Below, one piece after another: positions 52,517 to 60,494 of a DNA stretch of 64,000 nt. The notes beneath the pieces are model-generated. The model searched no databases, was not told the DNA's origin, and saw only the letters and a program-made list of their open reading frames with translations. Each line of letters begins with the position of its first letter. The stretch's first letter is position 1. Origin of the DNA: Blastococcus sp. TF02A-30 (GTDB lineage Bacteria; Actinomycetota; Actinomycetes; Mycobacteriales; Geodermatophilaceae); the NCBI RefSeq assembly GCF_003319185.1, contig NZ_QOHJ01000004.1, forward strand, positions 372,001 to 436,000. Reading direction: 5' to 3'. Made by a program: the position numbers and the translations under genes.

Positions 52517-55500
52517 ATCAGCACAACCGTTCGGGGGAACGCGGGCGGCCGCCACGCGACACCGTTCCCCTCGCGGGCGTGGGGCAACGCCGGGGTCTGG
52601 CTGCTGCTGCTCCTGGGATCGGTGCTCCAGCAGCCGGGCCGGACGACCTTCGACACGAAGTTTGACCTCACGATCGACCCCGGCGGGTTCCTCGACCGGG
52701 CGCTGCACATGTGGATCCCCACCTCGCTGGGGCAGCTGCAGAACCAGGCGTACGGCTACCTCTTCCCGCAGGGCCCCTTCTTCCTGGGCGCCGACCTGCT
52801 GCACGTGCCGCCGTGGGTGGCGCAGCGCCTGTGGTCGGCCCTGCTGCTCGTCGCCGCGTACGAGGGCGTGCGGCGGATCGCGCTGGCCCTCGGGCTGCCC
52901 GGCCCGGCAGCACTCCTGGGCGGCCTGTGCTACGCCCTGGCACCCCGGCTGCTCGGCGCGGTCGGCGTCATCTCCGGCGAGGTGCTACCGACCGCCGTCC
53001 TGCCCTGGGTGGTGCTCCCCGTCGTGCTGGCCGTGGCCCGCCGGCTGACCCCCCGCCGCGCGGGCCTGCTGTCGGGCGTGGCCGTCCTGTTCATGAGCGG
53101 GGTGAACGCGGCCGGCACGATCGCGGCGCTGCCGATCGCCTTCTTCGTCGCCGCCAGCCGGTTCCGCGAGCGCGGAGGGCGCTCCTTGCTCGGGTGGTGG
53201 GCGCTGGGCACCGCCCTGGCCTGCGCCTGGTGGATCGGCCCCCTTCTGCTGCTGGGCCGGTACAGCCCGCCCTTCCTCGACTTCATCGAGACCGCCGCCG
53301 CGACCACCTCCCCGACCGGATGGGCCAACAGCCTGCGCGGGGCCGATCACTGGGTCGCCTACCACACCGTGGGCGGCCAGGGCTGGTGGCCGGGAGCGCA
53401 CGCCCTGGTCACCTCCGACGTCGTCGCCGTCCTGGGTCCAGGCGTCGCCGCGCTCGCCCTCGTCGGCCTCGTCCACCCGCGCATGCCGCTGCGCGGTCCG
53501 CTGGCCACCTCTCTCGCCGTCGGCCTGCTCTGCCTCACCGTCGGCCACCCGTCCGCCGTCGGCTCGTTCGTCGACGGGCCGGTGCGCGCCCTGCTCGACG
53601 GCCCGTTGGCCCCGCTGCGCAACGTGCACAAGGTCGACCCGCTGGTCCGCCTCCCGCTTGCGCTGGGGCTGGCTCACGGAACCGTGCTGGCGGCCCGGTG
53701 GGCTCGGGCCCTCCTCCAGCGGCGTGGGCTGGCCGTCCACCAGCCGGCGGCACTGCGGGTCCTCGTCGGCGCGCTCGTCGCCGCGCTGCTGGTGAGTTCC
53801 TCGCCCCTGCTGACCAACGGGCTGCGGATGCCCGGGTGGACGCAGGTCCCCGGCGCGTGGACCTCGGCCGCGGGTTACCTGGAGGAGCGCCCGGGCAGCC
53901 GGGCGCTCGTGGTGCCGGGCGCCGGCTTCGGTGTCCAGACGTGGGGGTGGACGGTCGACGAGCCGCTCCAGGGGCTGACCGACGGCTCGTGGGCCACGCG
54001 CAGCCAGGTGCCGATGGTGCCGGGGGCCACCGCCCGCCTCCTGGACGCCGTCGAGAGCCGGCTGGCGAACGGGCAGGGTGGACCGGGGCTCGCGCAGACG
54101 CTGGCCCGCATGGGGGTCACCCACGTGGTGCTGCGCCGTGACCTCGACCGGCAGCTGACCGACACCGGCGGGCCCGACCGCATGGAACGCGCGCTGCGCG
54201 ACAGCCCCGGGGTGCGGCGCGTCGCCGGGTACGGCAGCACCGGGTACGCCGACCAGAAGCTGGTCGAGGTCTTCGCCGTGGAGGGCGCCCAACGGGTGTC
54301 CGTCGTCGACGCGGACGACCTCGTCACGCTCGACGGCGGCCCCGAGGACGTGCTGACAGCCGCCGACGCCGGGCTGCTCTCCCCGGGCCAAGCAGCCCTC
54401 GTCGGCACCCCTGAGCAGCCGGCGGACGTGGTGGCCGACGGCCAGCGGTTGGTGGAGCGGCAGTTTGGTCGCATCCACGACGCCACCAGCGAGGTGATGA
54501 CCGCCTCGGCGCCCTCGCGGGAGGACCGGCCGGCCACCGACTACGCGGGCGCCCCCACCCGCACGGCCGTCGCCGACTACCTCTCGCTCGACGGCATCAC
54601 GGCGTCCTCTTCGCAGGGCTACACCGACGTCTTCGGGCCGGTGCTGCCGGCGCACGGGCCGGCCGCGGCGTTCGACGGCCGCCCGGAAACCTCGTGGCGC
54701 TCGGCCTCCCTCGCCCGCGCCCCGGGCCAGTGGCTCGACCTCGACCTCGCCGAGCCCGTCACCGGCGGCGTCCTCGCGGTCACCTTCGCCTCCGGGGCGG
54801 GCACCGCGGAGATCCGCGAGGCCGCCGTCGCCTTCGGGGGCGCCTCCAACGTGTACGGCGTCCCCAGCAGCGGCCGGCTGCTCGTCACCCTCCCCGAGGA
54901 ACCGGTCGAGCGGGTGCGGATCACCGTCGTGTCGGTGGCGCCTGGGCTGGAGGAGAACTCCCCCGTCGCCATCTCGGAGGTGGAGCTGCCCGGGTTGCCG
55001 CCCGGGCGGACCCTGGACGTCCCCCGGAGGATCGGCGCCGGCACCAGCGTGGTCCTGCGGGCCGCCGAGCCGCGGCGGGCGTGCGTGGACGTCGGGTACG
55101 GCCCCCACTGCGAGACCTCGGAGATCCGGACCGGCGAGTGGGGTGGGCTGGACCGCCGGCTCACCGTGGCCGAGGGCGGCGCATGGGAGCTCAGCGGCAC
55201 GGTGGTCGCGCAGCCCGGCGACGCGGCCGCCGCGCTGCTCGGTCCGCTCGGCGACGGCGCGGTCGTGACGGCCAGCTCGGTCCTGGGCGGAGATCCCTCG
55301 GTGTCCGGGGCGTTCGCCTTCGACGACCAGGAGGTCACCTCCTGGCTGGCCGACCCGGCGGCGGACGAGGTCACGCTGCGCGTCAGCTGGACCGGCGAGC
55401 GCACGATCACCCGGCTCACCACGGTTGCCCCGGCCGTCCCGGCCGCCGATCCGGTGCGGGCCCGGGTCGAGTCCTCCTCGGGGGTGCGGGAGGTCGATCT

Positions 55501-56563
55501 CACCGACGCCCTCGGCTTCTTCGAGCCGCTCCCGGCGGTCGACGGGGTCACGCTCACCTTCACGCGCTCGTCCGTCGACGCCGGCCTGCCGATCGGACTC
55601 GCCGAGGTCGGGCTGACCGGGGCGGAAGACCTCCGGCACCGGCCATGGGCGGAGAGCCCGACCGGCGCGGTGTGCGGCCTCGGACCGCAGGTGGTCGTCG
55701 ACGGCACCGCCCACGCCACCGAGGTCACCGGCACCCTCGGCGACATCCTCACCGGCACGCCCCTCGCCTGGCGCGTGTGCGATGGGCCCGTCCAGCTCGC
55801 GTCAGGCACGCACCGCGTCGTCGCGCAGGGCACCCTGCAGTTCCAGCCGCTCTCGCTGGTCTGGTCACCGGTGCGCTCCGCCGCCAGCGGCGCCGGCGCG
55901 GACGGTCGCGGCGGCGACGTGGACGTCGGCGCCTGGACCGCGACCCGCCGGGTGCTCTCGGTGAGCGCCGAGCGTGACACGGTCCTGCGGATCGCCGAAA
56001 ACGTGAACGACGGGTGGCGCGCGACGCTCGACGGCGCGGAGCTGGAGCCGGTCGTCCTGGACGGGTGGGCGCAGGGTTACCGGTTACCGGCGGGCACGAG
56101 CGGGGACGTCGTCGTCGAGTACACCCCCGACCGCGCGTACCGCCTCTCCCTCATGGTAGGGCTGTTGCTCGCCGGGGCGCTGGTCCTCCTCGCCGCCGAC
56201 AGCGCACGGCCCCGGTACTCCGGCCGCGGGCTGCTCGCCGGGTCGCTGCGGTCCCCGCGCCGAGGGCTGCGGCCGGTGGCCGCGGCCGGTGCCGGTGCCC
56301 TCGCCCTGGTCATGGGCGGCATCCCGTTCGCCGCCGGCTGGGTCGCCGGGCTGCTGCCCCCGGTCCGCCGGCACGCCGCGCTCGTGGGGGCCGCGGCCGT
56401 CGCCGCTACCGGCGTCCTGGTCGCGCTGTCCCCGGGGACGGCCGGCGGACGGCCGGGCGTGTGGGCCGACACCGCCGCTGCCCTCGGGCTCGGCCTCCTG
56501 CTCTCCCGCCTGGTGCGGGTCCAGCCGCAGTCCGCGCACGAGCGAGCACGGGGAGAAGGATGA
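52517..56563 (+). CDS. AftD-like alpha-(1->3)-arabinofuranosyltransferase
   Basis: Very large (1,348 aa) membrane glycosyltransferase (DUF3367/AftD family), which in mycobacteria branches arabinan of arabinogalactan and LAM. GT-C part: DTKFDLTIDPGGFLDRALHM after helix 1, then about ten helices to residue ~430. Residues ~690-850 and ~915-1030 look like discoidin/F5-8C carbohydrate-binding folds (AAFDGRPETSWRSA; FAFDDQEVTSWLAD); C-terminal helices at ~1215-1340. No ATG/GTG/TTG precedes helix 1 in frame; ATC 52517, 7 nt after GGAGG, is the best-placed start. GTG 52622 would delete helix 1. Confidence 0.85.
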   Translation: MSTTVRGNAGGRHATPFPSRAWGNAGVWLLLLLGSVLQQPGRTTFDTKFDLTIDPGGFLDRALHMWIPTSLGQLQNQAYGYLFPQGPFFLGADLLHVPPWVAQRLWSALLLVAAYEGVRRIALALGLPGPAALLGGLCYALAPRLLGAVGVISGEVLPTAVLPWVVLPVVLAVARRLTPRRAGLLSGVAVLFMSGVNAAGTIAALPIAFFVAASRFRERGGRSLLGWWALGTALACAWWIGPLLLLGRYSPPFLDFIETAAATTSPTGWANSLRGADHWVAYHTVGGQGWWPGAHALVTSDVVAVLGPGVAALALVGLVHPRMPLRGPLATSLAVGLLCLTVGHPSAVGSFVDGPVRALLDGPLAPLRNVHKVDPLVRLPLALGLAHGTVLAARWARALLQRRGLAVHQPAALRVLVGALVAALLVSSSPLLTNGLRMPGWTQVPGAWTSAAGYLEERPGSRALVVPGAGFGVQTWGWTVDEPLQGLTDGSWATRSQVPMVPGATARLLDAVESRLANGQGGPGLAQTLARMGVTHVVLRRDLDRQLTDTGGPDRMERALRDSPGVRRVAGYGSTGYADQKLVEVFAVEGAQRVSVVDADDLVTLDGGPEDVLTAADAGLLSPGQAALVGTPEQPADVVADGQRLVERQFGRIHDATSEVMTASAPSREDRPATDYAGAPTRTAVADYLSLDGITASSSQGYTDVFGPVLPAHGPAAAFDGRPETSWRSASLARAPGQWLDLDLAEPVTGGVLAVTFASGAGTAEIREAAVAFGGASNVYGVPSSGRLLVTLPEEPVERVRITVVSVAPGLEENSPVAISEVELPGLPPGRTLDVPRRIGAGTSVVLRAAEPRRACVDVGYGPHCETSEIRTGEWGGLDRRLTVAEGGAWELSGTVVAQPGDAAAALLGPLGDGAVVTASSVLGGDPSVSGAFAFDDQEVTSWLADPAADEVTLRVSWTGERTITRLTTVAPAVPAADPVRARVESSSGVREVDLTDALGFFEPLPAVDGVTLTFTRSSVDAGLPIGLAEVGLTGAEDLRHRPWAESPTGAVCGLGPQVVVDGTAHATEVTGTLGDILTGTPLAWRVCDGPVQLASGTHRVVAQGTLQFQPLSLVWSPVRSAASGAGADGRGGDVDVGAWTATRRVLSVSAERDTVLRIAENVNDGWRATLDGAELEPVVLDGWAQGYRLPAGTSGDVVVEYTPDRAYRLSLMVGLLLAGALVLLAADSARPRYSGRGLLAGSLRSPRRGLRPVAAAGAGALALVMGGIPFAAGWVAGLLPPVRRHAALVGAAAVAATGVLVALSPGTAGGRPGVWADTAAALGLGLLLSRLVRVQPQSAHERARGEG

Positions 56564-58359
56564 GCACACAGGACGGGTCGATCCGGACGCGTTCCCGCCT
56601 GCGCGCGGCGCTGCCGCCGGATGCCGCCCTCGTGGGCGGGCTCCTCCTCGTGGCGCTGCAGACGGTGGTCCGCACGGGCGTCGTGTTCGGGTCCTACTAC
56701 TGGCACGACGACTTCCTGCACCTGGAGATGGCCCGCCGGATCGGGTTGTCGTCGGACTTCCTGGTGCGGGACTACGCGGGGCACCTGGAGGTCGGGCAAT
56801 ACGTCGTCTACTGGCTCTTCTCCCGTTCGCCCGGGATGTCGTTCGCCCCGGCCGCGCTGAGCCTGGTGATCATGCAGCTAGTGGCCTCGCTGCTGCTCCT
56901 CGCCGTGCTCAGGGAGCTCTTCGGGAGGTCGCCGTGGGTGCTCCTTCCCTTCGCCGGCTACCTTTTCACGCCCCTGGGACTGCCTGTGGCCACCTGGTGG
57001 GCCGCCGGGCTGCAGGCCATGCCCCTGCAGATCGCGATGCTGCTCACCGTCCTCGGGATCGTCCGCGCGGTCCGGCGCCGGTCGTGGCGGTGGGCGGTCG
57101 TCTCCGTTCTCGCTCAGGCGGTCGGCCTGGTCTTCTGGGAGAAGGCCGTGCTCGTGCTTCCGGCAGCCCTGGCCGTGCTCCTCCTCGTGGAGTGGGGGCA
57201 GCAACCGGTCCGCGAGCGGCTGCGGCTGCTGGCGCGTCACTGGCGGGTGCTCGTGCCGCACGTCGTGGTGCTGGCCGCCTACGGCGCGGTCTACCTGACC
57301 GTGGTCAACTCGTCCTCGGTGCTGGGCCAGGAGGCCCAGGACGTCGGCCGCAACACGGGTCAGACCGTCTTCCGCATGCTGCTGCCGGGCATCTTCGGCG
57401 GTCCCTGGAGCGAGACCGGCGCGGTCAGCACGGTGTACCCGTACGTCGGCGACGCCCTGGCCGTGTTCTTCGCGGTGCTCGTCGCCGCGATCGTGGCGGC
57501 GAGCGTCTGGCTGCGCGGCACCCGAGCGCTGCAGGCGTGGCTGCTCGTGGCGGGGTATGTCGCGGTCGACCTGCTGCTCCTCCAGATCGGCCGCGCCGAC
57601 TTCATCGGCCTTCTCGCGCGCGACCCGCGGTACATCACCGACGCACTGCCGATCCTCGCCATCGGCTTCTGCGCCGCGTTTAGTGGCCGACGGGTGGCGC
57701 GTCGGACCCCGGCGTGGCTCACGCGCGCGACCGCCTCGGCCGACTCCCCCACCGCGGCCGTGGCCGTGCTGGTGGCCAGCTGCCTGCTCACGACGTTCCT
57801 GGTCGACGGCGTGCTGCAGCACGACTACGCACGGAACTACGTCCGCGGGGTGGTCCAGGCGCTGGAGGACAACCCGGACGCCTCGGTCCTCTCCACGCCC
57901 GTCCCGGCGACGGTCAGCGTCAGCACCGACCACGAGGGGCTGCTCCGGGCGGTCGGCGAGGACCGCGAGTTCGACCAGCCGGGGACCGATCTGAGGATGC
58001 TCGACGAGGCGGCTCAGCTCCGACGGATCACCGTCATCGAGCCCTCGCTGCGGACCGCAGGCCCGGTGCCCGACTGCGGGTGGGTGGTGACCCAGAGGTG
58101 GCAGTCCGTGGGCACGGTGCGCCAGGCCTCCCCCGGCGCGCAGGTCATCCGGCTCGGTTACCTCACCGGGCAAGAGGCCACGCTGCACCTGTCCATCGAC
58201 GGGGAGGAGCAGGCGGTGGCCCTTCCGGTGGGCGTGGGCTACGCATACTTCGTCATCACCGGCCGAGAGGGCCGGGTCTCGCTCCGGATCTCCGACGTGG
58301 AGCTGGGCGGGCTGTGCGTGACCGACGCACTCGCCGGGATGCCGTGGCCCGCCGACTGA
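56560..58359 (+). CDS. GT-C-type membrane glycosyltransferase
   Basis: 599-aa protein with about ten transmembrane helices (~25-440) and a C-terminal extracytoplasmic domain. The first periplasmic loop has YYWHDDFLHLEMARR, the acidic Asp-Asp typical of polyprenyl-phosphate-sugar GT-C enzymes (PMT/ArnT-like). ATG 56560 overlaps the AftD stop (ATGA) after GGAGAAGG, so it is co-translated with AftD. It is likely to add sugar residues to the same wall glycan; donor and acceptor are unknown. A strong hairpin follows the gene. Confidence 0.78.
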   Translation: MSTQDGSIRTRSRLRAALPPDAALVGGLLLVALQTVVRTGVVFGSYYWHDDFLHLEMARRIGLSSDFLVRDYAGHLEVGQYVVYWLFSRSPGMSFAPAALSLVIMQLVASLLLLAVLRELFGRSPWVLLPFAGYLFTPLGLPVATWWAAGLQAMPLQIAMLLTVLGIVRAVRRRSWRWAVVSVLAQAVGLVFWEKAVLVLPAALAVLLLVEWGQQPVRERLRLLARHWRVLVPHVVVLAAYGAVYLTVVNSSSVLGQEAQDVGRNTGQTVFRMLLPGIFGGPWSETGAVSTVYPYVGDALAVFFAVLVAAIVAASVWLRGTRALQAWLLVAGYVAVDLLLLQIGRADFIGLLARDPRYITDALPILAIGFCAAFSGRRVARRTPAWLTRATASADSPTAAVAVLVASCLLTTFLVDGVLQHDYARNYVRGVVQALEDNPDASVLSTPVPATVSVSTDHEGLLRAVGEDREFDQPGTDLRMLDEAAQLRRITVIEPSLRTAGPVPDCGWVVTQRWQSVGTVRQASPGAQVIRLGYLTGQEATLHLSIDGEEQAVALPVGVGYAYFVITGREGRVSLRISDVELGGLCVTDALAGMPWPAD

Positions 58360-58410
58360 GCCCGACGGCTGCCCCGGGTCCCGGCGACGACCGGCGGGGG
58401 CAGGGACGAC

Positions 58411-58443
58411 GGACGGCCGGCACGTGATCCGCGCCGGCCGTCC
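58411..58443. terminator. Bidirectional hairpin terminator
   Basis: Perfect 11-bp arms GGACGGCCGGC and GCCGGCCGTCC around ACGTGATCCGC, between the stops of the convergent GT-C and DUF3068 genes. It can fold on both strands and so could end both transcripts. Confidence 0.6.
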
Positions 58444-58479
58444 GGTCGAGCAGGTGGTGCAGGGCCCGCAGGCTCGGGA

Positions 58480-59457
58480 TCAGCGGACCCCGATCTCCTC
58501 GGTCTGCTCGGCGTGGCGCGCGTCGCCCTCGTCCCGCGCAGCCCGGTCCGCCCGCAGCGAGAGGACCACGCCGCCGGCCAGCGCCAGGACGCCCAGCACG
58601 AGCAGCAGCAGCGGCAGCACGTTGGTGATCAGGTTGATTTTGCCCGCGGTGTCCTCGGCCCGCTCCACGCCGTCGGCGATGGTCTGCTCGTCACCGGCGA
58701 AGCTGCCCGCGAGCACGGTGGCGCCGGTCGCGCCGTCGGGGCCGCGAAGCACGGTCCGTGGCTTCTCCGAGGCGGTCACCTGGACACCGCTGCGCGGCTC
58801 GATCCACATGGTCCGCTCGTTGCTGTACACGACCTCCGCCTCGACGGTGGCCTCGTCGGAGCCAACCAGGTTGCCGGGCACCGCCGTCTCGCGGATGACG
58901 GTCTCGGGCACGACCTGCACGAACTTGTAGACCTCGAGCCCCTCGATCTCCTCGACCTCCTCGAAGCGGGCCGGGAAGGTCTCCCCCGTGGTGGGGTTGA
59001 AGACGTCGTAGTCCCTCTTCTCCGTGCCGAAGGGGAAGGTGAGGGTCAGGCCCTCCACCGACCGGTCCTCGTCGTTGTCGATGTGGTCGGACTCGCACTC
59101 CACGGCCACGGCCTCGCGCCGGTCGAGGCAGACGCGGTAGGTGTAGGCGTTCAGCAGCTCGCCGTCCTCGTCGACCATCGTCGACCCGAAGTTCCAGACG
59201 GCGACGTCGTCGCTGGCCTCCTCGGCGGCGGGCTCGCCGGCGACGCGCTGCTCGACGGTGGCCTCCAGGCCGCGCAGCTGGCGCATCTCGCTCAGGTCGA
59301 GGAAGCTGACATCCGTCCCCAGTGCCCGCGGGCTGGCCGTCTGGTCGAGGGGCAGGCGGACGAGGGTGTCGACGAGGACCAAGCGCACCAGCAGGGCTGC
59401 GACGAGCGCGAAGGCCCCCAGTCCGACCAGGCCCAGTCCGATGGCACGACGTCGCAT
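58480..59457 (-). CDS. DUF3068 membrane-anchored protein
   Basis: 325-aa protein with an N-terminal helix (IGLGLVGLGAFALVAALLVR), a ~230-residue extracytoplasmic domain (TVEQRVAGEP, ECESDHIDNDEDRSVEGLTL, PTTGETFPARFEEVEEIEG) and a C-terminal helix (INLITNVLPLLLLVLGVLAL). This layout and the motifs fit DUF3068, found in arabinan-containing actinobacteria next to envelope-glycan genes. ATG 59457; a promoter (TTGGAA/TAGTGT) ends 58 bp upstream with an inverted repeat GGTAC-N6-GTACC adjacent. Biochemical function is not known. Confidence 0.87.
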   Translation of the reverse strand: MRRRAIGLGLVGLGAFALVAALLVRLVLVDTLVRLPLDQTASPRALGTDVSFLDLSEMRQLRGLEATVEQRVAGEPAAEEASDDVAVWNFGSTMVDEDGELLNAYTYRVCLDRREAVAVECESDHIDNDEDRSVEGLTLTFPFGTEKRDYDVFNPTTGETFPARFEEVEEIEGLEVYKFVQVVPETVIRETAVPGNLVGSDEATVEAEVVYSNERTMWIEPRSGVQVTASEKPRTVLRGPDGATGATVLAGSFAGDEQTIADGVERAEDTAGKINLITNVLPLLLLVLGVLALAGGVVLSLRADRAARDEGDARHAEQTEEIGVR

Positions 59458-59514
59458 AGCGGGTGGTCCTCCAGGTTCGGGCGTGACGGCTCCGGCGCCG
59501 CCGCGGCGCGCGTC

Positions 59515-59543
59515 ACACTACTGGCCGGTAGGCACCGTTCCAA
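59515..59543 (-). promoter_or_regulatory. Predicted promoter of DUF3068 gene
   Basis: Minus-strand TTGGAA (59543-59538), 17-nt spacer, TAGTGT (59520-59515). It has good spacing and lies 58 nt before the ATG. The 236-bp gap upstream of DUF3068 also holds an inverted repeat and a hairpin. Confidence 0.5.
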
Positions 59544-59550
59544 CAGGGGT

Positions 59551-59566
59551 GGTACCTGCCAGTACC
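59551..59566. promoter_or_regulatory. GGTAC-N6-GTACC inverted repeat
   Basis: GGTACCTGCCAGTACC, arms GGTAC/GTACC, lying 7 nt upstream of the predicted DUF3068 -35 box, where an activator would sit. A near copy occurs at 60465-60480 in the next promoter region. Confidence 0.45.
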
Positions 59567-59590
59567 GCCGCAGGGGGTCTTTCTGCGGCG
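59566..59590 (-). terminator. Hairpin downstream of methyltransferase gene
   Basis: Perfect 8-bp arms CGCCGCAG and CTGCGGCG around a 9-nt loop. It is about 105 nt past the stop of the minus-strand methyltransferase and just upstream of the DUF3068 promoter. It probably separates those two transcripts. Confidence 0.4.
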
Positions 59591-59693
59591 ATCCGGCGAT
59601 CACCAGCCGCGGCATTCACCCGAAAGGGACGGAAACGGCTCGGGCCCGGAACGCTGCACCGCGCCGCGGCCCTTCCGTCGCCCGACATCACGC

Positions 59694-60419
59694 TCACCGC
59701 CGGCGCATCACCAGGACCAAGTTCCACGACGCGACCTCCCGAACGAGCGGCACGCGGACCACCCAGCGAGCCCACCACGGGTGGTAGCGCGGGTAGGAGG
59801 CGAGGAGCTCCACATCGGGGCACCGCCGGGCCCAGCGCAGCGCCGAGCCCACCGAGACCGCGAAGAGGGACTCGCCGAACCGGTTCTTCGGCTCGTGCCC
59901 GTGCCGGCGCCGGTACCGCCGGCGCGCGCGGTACCCGCCCAGGTAGTGCCACGGACCGGTCTCGTGCCCTCCGTGAGGCGACCACCAGGGCGTGAAGGAG
60001 AGGTACACGGTCCCCCCGGGCTTCGTCACCCGCACCATCTCTGCCGCGAAGACCCACGGCCGGCGCACGTGCTCCAGCACGTTCGACGAGTAGCAGACGT
60101 CGACCGAGCCGCTCAGGACCGGCAGCGCCTCACCGCTCCCCCGCACCGTCCCCGGCTCCGGCACACCACGGGCCACCATCTCCCCCGCGTCCGGCTCCAG
60201 CCCGACGTAGGTGGCCCCGGCCTCGCGGAACCGCTGTGCGAAGTAGCCCGGGCCACCTCCGACGTCGAGGACCGTCGCCCCGGACAGCGGGACGTGGTCG
60301 GCGAGCTGCTCGACCGAGTCGCGGGCCAGTGCGTCGTAGAAGAGATCCGGCTCCGTCTGCTCGCGCAGGAATACCCGGAAGAGCGCGACCGATCGCGCCA
60401 GCGTGGCGGTGCGTGCCAA
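59694..60419 (-). CDS. SAM-dependent methyltransferase (Rv0224c-like)
   Basis: 241-aa methyltransferase: ARTATLARSVALFRVFLREQ at the N-terminus, motif I TVLDVGGGPGYFAQRFREAG, VDVCYSSNVLEHVRRPWVFA and KPGGTVYLSFTPWWSPHGGH. The size, the FTPWWSPHGGHE segment and the divergent glycosyltransferase partner match what I recall of the mycobacterial Rv0224c group. The start is TTG 60419, supported by the conserved start of the first helix; no ATG or GTG fits. It shares a 75-bp divergent region with the glycosyltransferase gene. Confidence 0.82.
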   Translation of the reverse strand: MARTATLARSVALFRVFLREQTEPDLFYDALARDSVEQLADHVPLSGATVLDVGGGPGYFAQRFREAGATYVGLEPDAGEMVARGVPEPGTVRGSGEALPVLSGSVDVCYSSNVLEHVRRPWVFAAEMVRVTKPGGTVYLSFTPWWSPHGGHETGPWHYLGGYRARRRYRRRHGHEPKNRFGESLFAVSVGSALRWARRCPDVELLASYPRYHPWWARWVVRVPLVREVASWNLVLVMRRR

Positions 60420-60464
60420 TTCCTGGGCACCCCTTCCTACTGGTGAATGGCTGGTGGAAAGGCT

Positions 60465-60480
60465 GGTACCCGTAGGTACT
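60465..60480. promoter_or_regulatory. GGTAC-N6-GTACT inverted repeat
   Basis: GGTACCCGTAGGTACT, a near copy of the repeat at 59551-59566, in the 75-bp divergent region between the methyltransferase and glycosyltransferase genes, 14 nt before the latter's ATG. Confidence 0.45.
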
Positions 60481-60494
60481 CTCCCGCGGTGCCC

